Made by a program: the position numbers and the translations under genes. Shown piece by piece: positions 1 to 14,700 of a DNA stretch of 64,000 bases. The stretch's first letter is position 1, and each line of letters opens with the position of its first letter. The notes under the pieces were generated by a model, which saw only the letters and a list, made by a program, of their open reading frames with translations, was not told the DNA's origin and ran no database searches. Origin of the DNA: Galbula dea (lineage: Eukaryota > Chordata > Aves > Piciformes > Galbulidae); the NCBI GenBank assembly GCA_013399015.1, contig VWZX01002919.1, positions 32,956 through 96,955 of the forward strand, given 5' to 3'.

Positions 1-2634
1 TGGCAGGCTAGGTGAGGCTGGGCTTGGTGTTCAGTTAAAGAAACTCAGTAACACCAAAATGTTATTAAGCAGGTACTCTTTTAATGCAGCGCTGGACATA
101 CAAGGGATCATTCCTCCAAAATTGTGTGTCTCTCTGTTAGTTACTCACACCTCTTATATACTAGATGTACATACATATTTAGGATCTTTTCCAAGACCCT
201 TGTTAATAATTATACAGTTTTCTGAGAAGTCATTTATATGTGTCCCCATCCCTTTTTTACTCCTTAGGTGGTCTTCAGGGGCCTCTGCCTCATCACAGTG
301 TAGATACCCAGCTGTACTGAGCAACGGGTTTTTGCTTATTCCAGGTATCTTGAGGTTAGACATAGGCCTACTCCCAAGGTCACATTTCATTTTAACAGGG
401 CCCCGATTGTCACTTTGTTAGTACAATTCTATTCTGCTAATGTAAAATTTCTTTTACTTCAATTCATCTGTGAGGCTGCAGTTTACTTCTGGAAAGTAGG
501 CTGCAACCAGTAAAAGGAACAAGAAGGGAGTACACAGAGCATTTTTTTCCTTCATTAACCTAATACTAATTAAACTATGTAAATTCTAAATTACATGAAA
601 GCAATTTGTATAACTGGTTAAAACAAGTTTCTAAGTTAATGAGATTGAAGTAATGTTACAAACACTTGACCCATTAACAGAAAAGTCTTTAACTAGAATA
701 GAGTTAATTTATCAGTACTGCCATCATAAATCCATTGGGGTTTTTTGGGAAAATGTCATGCTGCACAGTTGCATAAGCAGGTACTGGGGGAACACCCATA
801 CCAATGCCTCCTGATCAGGAAGTTTCTGATACTGCCTATGTTAGCTATGCTTCATTAGTAAATAATGATGCAACAAAAACTGTATCTCAGAACAAAGGAA
901 AAAAAAAAATCTTTAATCTGTAAACAGGGAGTTTATGAGCAATTTGTCCAAAACACAAAAATCTATTTTTTGCCCTTCTGAACTGCAGGAAGCCTTTCAC
1001 AATGACAGCACTAATTTGAGCATGTTTACATACTTCAAAGACAAGATCGTCCCGTTAATGGCTTAATTTATTCAGCAGGAGCAGCAAGAACAATAGAGTG
1101 CAGCACAGACTTCATGATCTTACAATCAGACCACAATCTCCCCAGTGATCCTGAAGACGTTTTGTGGTTTCTGCCTTGTCCCCATGCTGACGCTGTGACA
1201 TTATCATTGTTACCTGAGCACAGCTAAATGAAGCTGGATTAAATATCATCCAGAGTTACAACCACAGCCTCACAAAGTGGCGCAGATGTATCCATGTTCC
1301 CTGGTTTAAGAAGTTGGTATTGTTTCCCTTTGCACACGCTTAGATGCACACTCCACAAAAACTAGCAATATCACCACTGTTGCCACAGTAATCACTCACA
1401 AATTAGGAAATGCTGACCTTAGCGATGCCTGAAGCCTAGACATGGAAATCCCTAGCTGATCTTCCAAGCAACCCCAATTCAACACAGTCCATGTGTAACT
1501 TGTGTAACTCCCCCTTCCTTGGGTGTCCGGGGACAGTCCAAGTATGCTGCACACACAGTTTAGGCAGAGAAAGTAAATGGGATGGTGAGCCTTGTACTGT
1601 CCCTCCAACAAGAAGTCAGATTTCAGGCTGCACTATCCTTCATTGGTACTGGGTGATATCGTGCAAGGAGACAACAGGCACCACACAGGCAGAATGAAAA
1701 CAAACAGAAAAGCAGAGGGCATCACACTGAGGAAGGGCAGCTTCCTTCTGCTCAGCTAAGCAATATGCAGGACAGAGTCCCTGAAGTTCTCTTGTCACTG
1801 ACAGAAAGACTTTTGGTCAAACCCACACACCATCCCACAGTGTCAAACTCAAAATCACATAGCTGACAGAGACCTCCTCTGCCTCAGCACCGTCCATAAT
1901 CTCATATAATGAGCAGAGGATTCAGTCATATTCATTGGGTCCACTGAAAGGGACAGGGAGGGCTAACAGTTGAAAAAATAAAAATCTCAAGACAGTAAAA
2001 ACTGTGACGGTAATTAAAGTCTGGATACAGCACTCTATAAGGCATGGCGCCCATCTCACATTCTCTCTGAAAAGTTGCTACAGATGGGGAAAGGCCTGGC
2101 AGTCAGCTAGTCTTACTGCAAAAAATATGTAAGATTGAACACACATGGAAAGCACTGAACTGCAATGGAAGGGCATTTAGCCTTTTCCTTTCTTTTTTTT
2201 TTTTTCTTTTTTTTTTAATGCTGTTTGTGGTTATGTCAGTGCTACAAAGCTACAAATTGGTTACGTAATGAGTTATTTAAGAAATATTATACTATAGGAA
2301 GAGATGCAACAAAACCCCAAAATCAGACTTTAAATTCTGCTAGATTTTCTACATTATGAGGGAAGAGTACCCCTTCTGTGTATCGTCAGCTAAAAATATG
2401 AAATATCTGATTGCTTCAGACAGGGCCAACACCTTCATTTATACTCATTTTTCACTAAGAAAAGAATTCCTGAGTTTGCAAAAATCACTGAACGAAACTC
2501 CAAATCTTAATAAAAAAAGTAACAATGTGATCTACTGTTATTTTTTTAAATTTAGATTGAGATTTGACAATTCTGAATTCTTGCAAAATTGATTTGAAAC
2601 TCTTACTAATGGAGAAATATAGCACTTAGTGTAC
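1..2634 (-). other. PIGN intron after window exon 19 (left edge)
   Basis: No exon, CR1 or LTR was recognised. The only simple repeat noted is a T-rich run at 2186-2217. I searched the minus strand for the expected last PIGN helices without success. Confidence 0.6.
2186..2217. repeat. T-rich simple repeat
   Basis: Two poly-T runs separated by single C's. It could be the tail of an antisense retrocopy, but no body was recognised next to it. Confidence 0.8.
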
Positions 2635-2708
2635 CTCTTAGAAGACAGTTGTGTTGTGACTTGAATAGCTTCGAAAGCACATGACACCAGAACAAAGGGG
2701 ATTACAAC
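2635..2708 (-). CDS. PIGN: PIGN window exon 19 (last seen)
   Basis: 74 bp, 24 codons plus AG of a Ser codon: VVIPFVLVSCAFEAIQVTTQ, then LSSK. Acceptor GTTTTAAACAG, donor GTACAC. The remaining about 70 residues (next membrane helices and C-terminus) are not found between 1 and 2634 and should lie beyond the left edge. Confidence 0.94.
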
Positions 2709-5700
2709 CTGTTTAAAACACAAGCTACATTTAGATTTCCAGCCACATTTTAAAAATAACCTGGCAGGTTGTGGAATCATTTTCCTGTTTTTGAAATTAT
2801 TACAGAATATGTATGTTACAAAAATAAAATATTGACAAGAAAGGATAGAAACTCATTTTGCATGAAGTACATTTAACAAATGAATAAAAATCCCCTTCCA
2901 CAATCATAACTGAACTGCAGTGAAATAAGCCATGAGGCATTATGTAAAAATAAAAAAAACTAAAACACATTAATGATCCTCACTTCACTTATCCATTTTA
3001 GAACTAGTCATAGTTCAACTACGCTGGAAGATAGAACTATTCAGATGCAGTATCTCACATGTGACAGGCTGCAGAGCTCCTAGTGTAATCACAGAATCAT
3101 AGAATTGTCAGAGTTGGAAGGGACCTTAAACATCACCTAGTTCCAACCCCTCTACCTGGCAGGGACACCATCCACTAGATCAGGTTGCCCAGAGCGCCAT
3201 TAAGCCTTGTCTTAAAAGCTTCTGTCCTGGTTTGGGTTAGAACAGAACTAATTCTGTTCAGTGATTTTACTTTTTAGCTCAAGCTCCTCCAAGAAACTCC
3301 ATTTTCTGAAACTAGCAGCATGTTTTCACAGACACTGCCAGCTTCTAGCAGTGATAAGGCCTAATGTTTAGATTTACTACCAGGGATTGGTATGCAGAGC
3401 AAGGTCACTGCTAAATCTTGTGCCTCCTGTTGGGGGGTGCAGGGTAAAGGCTGCACCTTCAGGGAGGAGCAGACAGGGCAGATGACCCTAAACTGACCAA
3501 CTAAAGTATTCCATCCCATATACGTCATATTCAATATATAAGCTGGGGGTCAGTCCCCCCTTGTTAGATTTTATTTTGACTTTTCCTCTGATCCTTCTTT
3601 GATCCTTCTTTGATTTTTCCTTGTTGGATCCCGGATTGCTGGATTGTTTTCCTGTGCTTCGGTGATCCCCAAGTTCCTGCATCCAGTACGAGGATCCAGC
3701 CCCTGAGCCGGACTCATCTGCTGCTGAGGCCTACTGCCACAGTATCAGTGGTGACATAGTTACCATCAAGGGGGGTTTGGGTTCGGTATTGGGTTCTGTA
3801 CGTATTTGTATATATTTCATTTAACATTATTGTTATTATTAAAGCAGTTTTAGTTTTATTTTCCAATCCACAAGTCTCTTTGTCTCTCCCTTATCCCCTT
3901 TCCCTTCCCGTGGGAGAGGGCGAGGGGGCTAAGGGGGAAGCATCTGTCATTGGGTTGGTGGTCAGCCCAGCCTCAACCCTCGACAACTTCCAGGGACAGG
4001 GCTTCAACAACCTCTCTGGGCAACCTGTTCCACTGTCTGACCACTTTAACAGTGAAGAACATCTTCCTAATGTCTAATCTAAATCCACTCTCCTCTAGCT
4101 TGCATCCAAAAATAGAACAATCTCATCTCACCCACCAAAAAAAAATCTGAACATAGAACAAATGCATCAGGGCAAGGATCACACTGACCATCCAAAGCCA
4201 AATAAACCAAATGTAAACAGTTTAGTAAATTAAAAACAAAACAAGTCAGAAACATGAATGTTGCCTTTTGTTTTTTCCAAAGTTGACTTATAATCCTTAA
4301 GTTAGTAGCATAAATACATTGCATTATTGACTTATGTCCTGCAGTATAACATACAGTACACTTGTAACTTAAGTCTTCTCTCTCTGGTACAGAAGCAGCA
4401 GAAAGGCAGAGGCAGAAAATACTGCTTATTTTAGCAATAACTCATAAATTCTGTGTCTCCCTTCCTGTTTGCCTCTTCGCCCCTCTGGCAAATCCTATAC
4501 TCAAATATCAGAAAAGAGCTCCCACACCTTGCCTGCAGACAAGAAGTGCAATCCAATCTTTGACAAACTATTAAAAATATAAAAAATAATATTCATTGTA
4601 AAATAACAATCTAATTAGTAGAGCACTCAAAGTCTGCTTAATGTAATGTAGATAGAGCTAGTAAAATGCATGCTTAATGTTCTTATAAATATTATACTAT
4701 AGGGAAAGCTTATTTTAAAAGTAATTTAAGTATTTTCAGCATTTACAATTTCCATTTTAATACAATAAACTGATCTAATGCAGTTAAATTCCACTTCCAT
4801 GCACTTTAGCCTCCTTCTTTTTGGAAACAGAAGGACCCATCTCTAGACACACTACAAGGGCTAAAAGCCACACATATTGTCAAGAAGGCTAATGAAACTC
4901 AAATATAGATGAGTTTTGTAAATTGCAAAGTAACAACTGTGTATATGACATGTTATTTATTAAACCATTTGAGAGAATTTCACCAAGGTAAGATTACTAA
5001 CCTTCAGCACAAGCAAGCCTCCCATCATGTAGGGACTGAACACAGTCAAGAAACAATAGACAGAAGTAGGATCAAAACTAGAGAAACGTGAAAAAGGCAT
5101 TACCACATAACTTTGAAATAGCATTTACCATTAAAAGCCAGAGCATTTAGTTACCCATATCACACTATGCATACATACACCTTTAAACAGGACTTCCAAC
5201 TTTCTCTTCTCTTGCTCAAATATTAAATTAGCAGGGACTACCCACCTCACTTTTCTTTCTCAACAATTTTTCTCTGCTCGTGTCTTTTGAGATACCATGC
5301 TGTTGGTGAGCAGCTAAGCTCTCTCTGCTCATGCTGCCATCAACTTCTAACAGAAATTGATACAACCTTGTAACCAACAAGCTCAGATCCTTAGGGAACA
5401 TAGAGAGCAGAAATGAAATAAATTTTTATCATTATTCCCCTGACTATTGCTTTAATTCTGCTGATCTTGCCAACCAAATTTACAAGTACATCAACTGAAG
5501 GAAGAATTTTTTTAATCCTGTGTCACAAGTCAATGAATAAAACTTACCTATTAACAGAAGCTATGTTTCCAGTGCCAAAAAAGGCTGTCACTATGAAGAA
5601 AACCTAGATATATTTAAGGAAAATACACCACAGAAATGGTTGCAGTAAAAGAAAACCAGCATTTTGCCCCCTTCATTCCAACTGACTTTCAAAATCCTAC

Positions 5701-8700
5701 CATGTAACTACCAGAAGATGATCCATTATTACAGTTTTACACTGCATTAAGAAATCCAAAGTATTGTCTAGATTTCACACATGACTATATCAATTTTAAA
5801 AGACAGGGACTGGCTCGGTAATATTTTACAGTCTGTCTTAAGGCCCCTGCCAGAAAGCTGCAGCTTGTTTGTTTCTGGGTCCCTACTTAAATTGGAACAT
5901 CCCTGGTCCACAATTCCAGCTGTGCATTCAAACACACATGCTTTTGCAGAGAGTAATGACACATGCACATGTACCTCACACCAAAAGAGATGGCTTTATT
6001 GAGGAATTGACTATGGAAGGGGTAGCTGGCTATGAAACATGACTAAAGGTTCCTATGCTATCCCTCCTACGGGTTTGTTGTCCAAAGGTTGTGCTGAGTC
6101 TATCCATTGCAACATAGAAAAAACTCCCAGTTTTTTCCATACTGGAGTGAGGGAGGACAACTGTGGCAGCATTGTTTAGCTGGAAGTTTATAAACCCTAC
6201 TGTTTTCATCTAGGTACAACACTTGGTGCTACACAAACCCAATGAAAGATATTTTTCTACTTCCAGAGCATATTGGGACCCATTATAGCTCTCATCTCTT
6301 TGGTTAAATAATGGTTTTTAACAGCTTTTTTTGCATCAGGCAGAGGGCTAGCCAGTGACGATGGCTGCTGTCACCAGAGCTCCCTCTGGTCCTTTCGCTT
6401 CTTTTACATCTTCTGCATCGGATGATAAGTGTCTGCATAAACAATTTACTACCAAATGTTCTGCAGTGCATGCAAAATGTTTGAAGAATTTGATGGATAT
6501 AACTGAAGAAATTATGCTTCCCCCAAGTATCACATCATTTCAAGTTTAGTAGCAGTCTAACTGCATAGCGCAGTTCTCTCAGTTAAGATTTAAGAACAAC
6601 AGTTCTGCAGTAAACCAAAAGTATACCAGTAGCACACAGGTCTAATCAAAATACTAAGCATAAGCAATTTGAAACTTCTGGAAGATCAAACTATAAGTTT
6701 CCTAAGCATGTGCTGACTTTTAGGCCGTATATAGGAACTTTGAGACAACCTTGAGATGCACAGCACACACAGTCATAACTGTAATGTGACTGCTCCAGTT
6801 AAAAGGGTTTATTTTCTAATACCACTATTTCTAAACATTAGCATCTAAATTAAAAAAAAACCAAAACCAGAACACCTGTTAAGCAGGTGTGCATCATACC
6901 TGGTCTCTGCAAAGATTACCTGTAATTTGTGTATTTTTTCAGAGGCTGAAGAAAATATATTCAAGTGTTTTACATTAATCTCAGGTTAAAGTACTGCTAC
7001 ATTCAAGTGTTACATTAAAGTAGCACTATGCTGGAATTTTAAAAAATACAAGAGGATTGATTTTTGTTTTGACTAATTTTTAGCATCTGACAGCAGTAGT
7101 TTTACTAAAAATTAGCTTATTTTTTGTTAAAATAGCAAAACAGTAAATTAAATCAATGAATTTACCGCAAGTTTTCTCAGCTGCTTTTCAGCTATAGTCT
7201 AAAGAAAACACAAAAGTTCAACACCTACCAAATTGTTTTGCCTTCTTCCTTAGCACTGAACTACCTTCTTAATGAGGTATTTCTCACACTTGCTCTGCTG
7301 CAGGATCCCAATGTCCAATAGCATTGTCCCAGATTCTGACAGCATAGACTCTGCAACTGTGATCCACCCTCTCAGATTTGGTTATCCTACTAATTATAAA
7401 GCCTGTTTTTTAAGGAACCAGTATTGAGACAACTCCCTTCACAGCTCCAGCTATGATAAACTAGAAATTGCACTAGTAACCTATGTGTTTTAGACTGGCT
7501 CAATTTCTCTCCCACTTGTACACCCATCATCCCTGCTGCCAAATACCTCTCACTTAACTGCAGCCCCACAATGGAAGAGAAAAATGACAACATAATCAAG
7601 TCTGTACAGTATTAAAAATCAGCCATAGTTTCAGTTACAGCAATGCAAAATAACTACAATGTTAGTGAATAAACAGCTCCTCCCTCCCAAGCCCATGTGA
7701 TTTCTAACAGCAGAAATCACATGTAACAAATAATGCTAGGCCAGATTCTGGGAACACATTTCACTGAGAGGCTACAGGAACCTTCCTGCTCATCTGCCTG
7801 GCCACAGCCAATGCCTGCCCTCTAACATTTTCTTCCTAACACACACTGCCATACTCTAAAAATGCAAAAATGAGAATAACTTTAATATCACCTTTTCTAA
7901 CTGGTTTGTGAAGGTTAAATGAGTTCCCTCCAGCTAAAACACAATAAACCAAAACCAAACTCAAAGCAGGACTCCTTAGAAGATAGTTTACCTCAACAGT
8001 AATGGTCCAAAGAGACCAAACTTTTCAAAGTGGCCAAGGAACCAGATTCTAAAACAGTGCAGTTTGTACTTTTTACTACTTCTTCAAAAACATAATGTAC
8101 AAGACCATTATCTTTTCGGTGACACGAGTTCAATGTTCTTCACCAGATTCTGTGTCCAGTGTCTACCAGGCTACAAATATTGATTGTGAGGCCTTTTGAA
8201 ACAAACCCATATTTTTCCTGGAACATAGCAATTGGTAAAAGGATACAAAGAAGAAAGACCTGCGTATGTCATCTAAGTGAAGCTGTCGAAACTGAGTTAT
8301 ATCAGTAGCATAGGCGAAATTGAAGCCAGCGAGCTGGAAAGACAGCAGAAGAAATCAATGCTGAGTATCAGCTGAGGTACTTTGACAGAATGACCATATT
8401 TTTACTAAAATAAATAAGAAATAAATCTACTTTATTATAAGATGTTATTAGAATGGTATTATGATGAGGACTGGAAATCTTTCCCATATTTTCACTACAC
8501 TTCATGAATCTGCCAGAAGGATTGTACAAGTGAGATGATCAAATGAACAGTGGAGCTTCTGCTGTTATCTACAATAAAAATGCCTGAGATTTATCATCAC
8601 CTTTTTTCATCATAAATATTCCTCCTACACACATTCACTTCCATTGCTCACACAAGCACGTGGATAAAGACACAAAGAAATAAAAGACTGCAATTATCCT

Positions 8701-11700
8701 CAGTTGACTTATGTCATGAGTGAGTATACTAAAATATTCTCCATCTCCTTCACTCAGTTCTCAGCACAATATCACTTGACCTGAAGAAAAATTGTCTTCA
8801 TGGAATTTCAGAGGCCAATGAACTCCTTTACACAGCAAAAAAGAAAAAAAAAATATTCAACACTGACATTTTAATTAAAAATAATCTCACATCATCAGAG
8901 AACTGAGCTGTTTCTCTAGTGCATGATTTACTTTGTGGCATATATTATCAGGCATTCTAGAGATGATTTTTCTAACCTAAAAACAGGAAGCAGGGGTAAG
9001 CATTACTGTCCTTTCACTTGAAATCAAAAATCAAATGACATAGAGGCAGTAAGAACAAAACAACTTAGTTAAATCTTACTTATGTTCTTTTCATTTGCAT
9101 TTATTAGTGTTCATCACTGTTTAATAGTGCTTCAAAATAATTTGATTTTAAAAGAGGACATCAGACAGGCAAGCACCACAGATGTCTTTTTACAAGACAC
9201 AAAAGGTAGCGTGGGTTCTAGAGAAGAGAAAGTACATCCCACAGATGACACTGCTGTGCTAGAAATTTCTGGCTGCAATCATGAATTCAAGCTAAGTGTA
9301 AATTTTTACATTTAGATTTCTTCTCTATCAATTAAAATGCTACAAAATGTGCTCACACAAAGTACCATAATTATATGTAACATAAATAAAAAGTGATTCC
9401 TGTTTTCATTTCCGATATCCAGCCTTGAGTTGGTAAAGCCTATTCTCTAGCAAGTTTTAAAACTGTCTTCCTTGAAAAACCAGAGTGTCAGGTCCACTTT
9501 GGTGACTACTTTGGCTAAGTTTTCACCTCTTGGCACCTCTCCCTAATTATTAAAAACAGCAAAAGGAAGGAAGAATTGTGTACTGCCACTAACAAGTAAC
9601 TCTGGCCATTCCCACAGATATGTACTCAGGTTCTTTGTGATCTGCACCAAGTATAGCACATTTGGGAGAACTGAGGGAGAGCTGTGCTGCACACCTGCCT
9701 GGCTCTGAGCACCCAGATGACTCTGCAACTAGCAACAATTCTAACTGAATCAAAGGTATAGCCACAGTTTGTTAAACCCTTCATCAGATCTGAAACTTAA
9801 GTAGCAGTGCAAGAAGCATAGGCTCTGAAAACTGCTGGCAATATACTAAATTTTAAGGTGAAAGAAGTTGCACTGTTTACAAAACTCTCTGTCCAGGCAA
9901 ATCTCAGAAGGTGCTAGTTACAAGTAAGTCTCTCGCTCCTCATCTGTCTAATCAGAAATAAAACTCCATTCTTAAGCCCCATCCCTGGAAGTTTTTAAGG
10001 CTGGGCTTGATGGGGCTCTGGGCAACCTGACCTAGGGGGATGTGTCCCTGCCCATGGCAGGGCGGTTGGAACTAGGTGACCTTTAAGGTCCCGTCTAACT
10101 CTGACAATTGTATGATTCTTGAAGAAAGAGTGGAAGGACAAAATCAAACTAGGATTTCTGGTATTTCCTATGGGTCATTTAAAAAATAAAATTATTTTCT
10201 TTCACCCTCACTCCTGACTTGGCCATCAGAATAAAAAAAATACAGTGACACTGTACTCTAAATTATGCTGAATCAGCACTACACTTGACAAACACAGCTT
10301 TGTAGACCACAGAACATACCACTAAGTCAAACCGATTTCCTGCATTCCTAGAAATGACTGATACAGAGTATCTTCAATAACATAAACTATAAGTTTCTCT
10401 TACAAGAGCACGTTCCTATTTCATAAAACAGATGACATGGGCTTCTCAAACTCATAGAATCATGGAATCGTCAGAGTTGGAAGGGACCTTAAAGATCATC
10501 TAGTTCCAACCCCCCTGCCTGGCAGGGACACCATCCACTAGATCAGGTTGCCCAGAGCCCCATCAAGCCTTGTCTTAAAAGCTTCCAGGGATGAGGCTTC
10601 CACAACCTCTCTGGGCAACCTGTTCCACTGTCTCACCACCCTCATAGTGAAGAACTTCCTCCTAATATCTAACCTAAACCTACCCTCCTCTAGCTTACAC
10701 CCATTTCCCCTGGTTCTATCACTCTCTGACCTCCTAAAAAGTCCCTCACCAGCTTTCTTGTAGGGCCCCGTCAAATACTGGAAGGCCACAATAAGGTCTC
10801 CTCGGAGCCTTCTCTTCTGCAGGCTGAACAATCCCAACCCTCTCAGTCTGTCCTCGTAGGAGAGGTGCTCCAGTCCTCTGATCATTCTCGTGGCCTTTGT
10901 CTGGACTNNNNNNNNNNNNNNNNNNNNNNNNNNNNNNNNNNNNNNNNNNNNNNNNNNNNNNNNNNNNNNNNNNNNNNNNNNNNNNNNNNNNNNNNNNNNN
11001 NNNNNNNNNNNNNNNNNNNNNNNNNNNNNNNNNNNNNNNNNNNNNCCAGTACTGATCCTTGAGGGACTCCACTTGTCACTGGCCTCCACTTGGACATGGA
11101 TCCATTGACAGCCACTCTTTGGGTGCAGCCATCAAGCCAATTCCTTATCCAGCGAGTGGTTCATCCATCAAAACCAAATTCCACTAGACTGGAGACCAGG
11201 ATGTCATGTGGGACAGTGTCGAAGGCTTTGCTCAGGTCCAGGTAAATGATGTCGGTTGCTCTTCCACTGTCTATTGATGTCGCAACCTCTTCATAGAAAG
11301 CCACCAGATTTGTCAGGCACGATTTACCATTGGCGAAGCCATGTTGATTATACCCAATCACCTCTTCATTACTCTTCTGCCTCAGCAGTTCCCCCAGGAG
11401 AATCTGCTCCATGATCTTACCAGGCACAGAGGTGAGACTGACTGGCCTATAGTTTGCCGGATCATCCTTCTTCCCCTTTTTAAAAATGGGGGTTATGTTT
11501 CCCCTCTTCCAGTCAGTGGGGATTTCACCAGACTGCCATAACTTTTGAAATGCAAAGTGTTTCTCTATGAAAACTACTCAGAATACTTATTATATCTTCA
11601 AGGAATAAAAAATGTAATGCTGACAATTAACCTGAAATAGCTATCTGGAGCTATTACCTTTGTTTTGAGTGAAAGACCATAGTGCTGCACTGCTTCTTGC

Positions 11701-14700
11701 TCCATATTTATCCACATAAACATCAAACCAGACAGCACCAGTGGAAACAGAGCTTCATACCTGAAAAGAACATAATAATTATAGTAAATGCAGTCACTAG
11801 CAACTATGTAACATCAAATACTGACATGTTTCTTTTATTTTTTTCTTCACACAAATGATAAAACCAAAGATCTAGTGGCATTTCCCCCCTTCTCTCCCCA
11901 TTTCTGAAAACTACCTACAGTTAGTTGATTGAAGTTTAAAGCCATACAGTAATTTCACTGAAGTGAAATGTCCTTCTCTTTCCTATATACTTATCCATCA
12001 CAATAGCAACATCAAGTCACGCTACAACCAAGACTGCTAAGTTGTTGCAACTACGCTCCCAATCTCAGAGGATTACTTCTGGCTCCTACAGCACTCAAAC
12101 ATAACAAACTGTGAGTGTATTTATGTGAGAAATTAAAATCCCCAGATAATTTTGGGATGAAGATTGTAATTGCACTCAGTTGCACTTTATGGTCCCTCTC
12201 ATTTTTTTTTTTTTTCCTATTCAAGATAAAAGTATAATTCTGACAGGACTGTACTGCTTTCCTTTTTTTTTTCCCTTCTTGGACACACTTGTTTGCCTAA
12301 ATAGAAGAAAATAATTGCAGCTAATCTTGGTATTGTTTCTTTTGTACTACCCCTCTAGTATAGCTACAAAGCAGTTTCAAACTGGAACAAAAGATCTTGG
12401 ATAGACATTTCTGCTTATCAGAATGACAAACAGTTAAACATGAAGAAGCACCTACAGCCTTCACAGTGGTTTATACCTGCCTTACAAACCAAATGTCTCC
12501 AACTGAACCAGTGACAACTGGTTATATGCAACCATACTCTTCAGGTGGCTTCCATACTTCCACTTAACTGCACCTAGAGAGGTGCTGTAATTACCTGGGT
12601 AATGCCCTGGGTTTTCCACTACATGGTATAACAGAGCACTTAGGAGAGAAATACTGGATACTTCTAGCACTGAGTGCCTTGATTTTGTTGTGATTGGTTG
12701 TTTTGGGGTTTTACTGGTGGTTTTTAATTTTGTTTGGGTAACGTTTTTTGTTTGAGTTTGTTTTGGAGGTTTTTTTATGTGTTTTGTTTTGCAGGGGTGG
12801 GTTGGTTTGTTTGTTTAGAAAGAATTGTTCAAAATCTGTTGGTCTCGTGGAACACTATGGGAAGACAGCAGAGACCTGTCAGTATTCAAGTGGTGTGGCA
12901 CAGGGCCAAAATACAAAGTGGGTGGAGAGTACCAGCCTCAGATTGAACAACATTCCTGCTTTATCTAGTAGGCAGGACAGGCTAAGAAGGTTGAGTGTAG
13001 AGTGTGTACACAGACAGGAATAAGATTAGGAACAAAATATTAATAGGGAAGTGGAAGAAAAGGGAGGCAAGAGATTAAAAAAAAAAGTTTCATCTAAAAT
13101 CAGAGTATCCACAAGAGGCATCTATTGCAAAATGTCTACTCCAAGATATTTTATTTCACTTAATTTTCCAGTGTAATTAAATCCAGAGGATAAGTGGGAG
13201 GGGAGGTGGAAAAAATGGTTCCTATAGTCCCCATTAATTATGCTTTTATGAGCTACTGAGTTGGGAAAAAAACAGTTGGCTGACACTGTTTTCTTCATTT
13301 ATAAACTCTGAAGGGTTGTCTTATCTAAAAGGAAGCAAGCCCTACTCTTTACAGGGACTATCAACCCTTGGAAAAAAAAAACTTCCATGAAAATTTCTCT
13401 GAATAAATTTATCCCTCATTTTAGAGCTATCTGTTGCATGTAATTTAAGCCATAACTAGACAGCAGTGCTGAGTAGTTGGGATTGAAATTATTTCCTTTT
13501 GTTTGTGAGCAGAAAAGCACATGCCAAAACAACAAAAGATGTAAACTAAACCAGATTTCCTTATTTTGGTGCAAGACTGTTTGAATATATACCCATCCAG
13601 CCACTGTTTGGTCCAGCCAAAAGGAATGTCAACAAAACAGTGTTTAAAATACAAGGAGGAAAATGGAAGTTCCCTTACAATTTTACTTAGGAAACTAAAC
13701 AAGGACATAAACGGGGTTTTAGTAGGTCAAGAGAGGTTCTTCTTCCTCTTTACTCTACCCTGGTGAGGCCGCATCTGGAATATTGTGTCCAGTTCTGGGC
13801 CCCTCAGTTGAAGAGGGATAGGGAACTGCTGGAAAGAGTCCAGCGCAGAGTCACCAAGATGATGAAGGGGCTGGAACATCTTCCTTATGAGGAAAGGCTG
13901 AGGGAGCTGGGTGTCTTTAGCTTGGAGAAGAGGAGGCTAAGGGGTGACCTCATCTATGCTTTTAAATATGGGAAGGGTGTGTGTTGGGAGGATGGGGTCA
14001 GGCTCTTCTCAGTGAAGCCCAGTGACAGGACAAGAGGCAATGGCTGTAAGCTGAAGCATAGGAGATTCCGTGTGAATACACACAGAAATTTTTTCACAGT
14101 GAGGGTGTCAGAGCACTGGAACAGACTGCCCAGAGAGGTTGTGGAGTCTCCTTCTATGGAGATATTCAAAACCCGTCTGGACGTGCTTTTGTGTGACCTG
14201 GTCTAGGGAATCCTGCTGTGGCAGGGGGGTTGGACTAGATGATCTTTCAAGGTCCCTTCCAACTCCTAATATTCTGTGATTCTGTGAAACAGAGAGACTA
14301 CCTCTGTAAGCATACATCACACCTTTAACAGAAATGCTCATGAGACTCAGCAGTTTTGCATTTTCATATGTAAAACCAATACAGAGTAAGAAAGAAGTAC
14401 CCTGTGCTCAGGAGCAGGTAGGTGGACATCAGGGAGAGCAATATACTGAACAGTCGCTGAAAGAGAAACGTGGGGCTCAGTAACGGCAAGACCAATGAAG
14501 AAACTGCAAAAAAAAAAAAGATAGATCTGTCAGTCACTACATACAAAACATTTCATCCTGGCTAACAAGATAACATTCTTCAAGTCTTGACATTACATGC
14601 AGAAATTCAATACAGGTAATATATGTCTTTCTATTTTTGTAAGTTACTTTTGCTAAAGAAAACCTCATGTTTGGAACACTTAACATTTATCAAAAGTAAT

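Larger units (their letters stand above)
2709..5001 (-). other. PIGN intron 18-19
   Basis: Holds the LTR-split CR1 (3087-4125). The rest is AT-rich and unrecognised. Confidence 0.8.
8334..11657 (-). other. PIGN intron 15-16
   Basis: Contains two CR1 copies in opposite orientation (9976-10120 and 10453-11545) and the N gap. The stretch 8334-9975 is plain. Confidence 0.8.
11761..14400 (-). other. PIGN intron 14-15
   Basis: Contains a G/T-rich tract (12680-12825) and a CR1 (13716-14287). Nothing else recognised. Confidence 0.8.

Noticed and set aside
6348..6549. Overlapping ORFs of about 60 codons on both strands
   Set aside because: No homology recognised; open frames of this size are expected by chance.
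12680..12825. G/T-rich tract as a possible regulatory or G-quadruplex site
   Set aside because: Runs of G are short and irregular; similar low-complexity tracts recur in the window without context.
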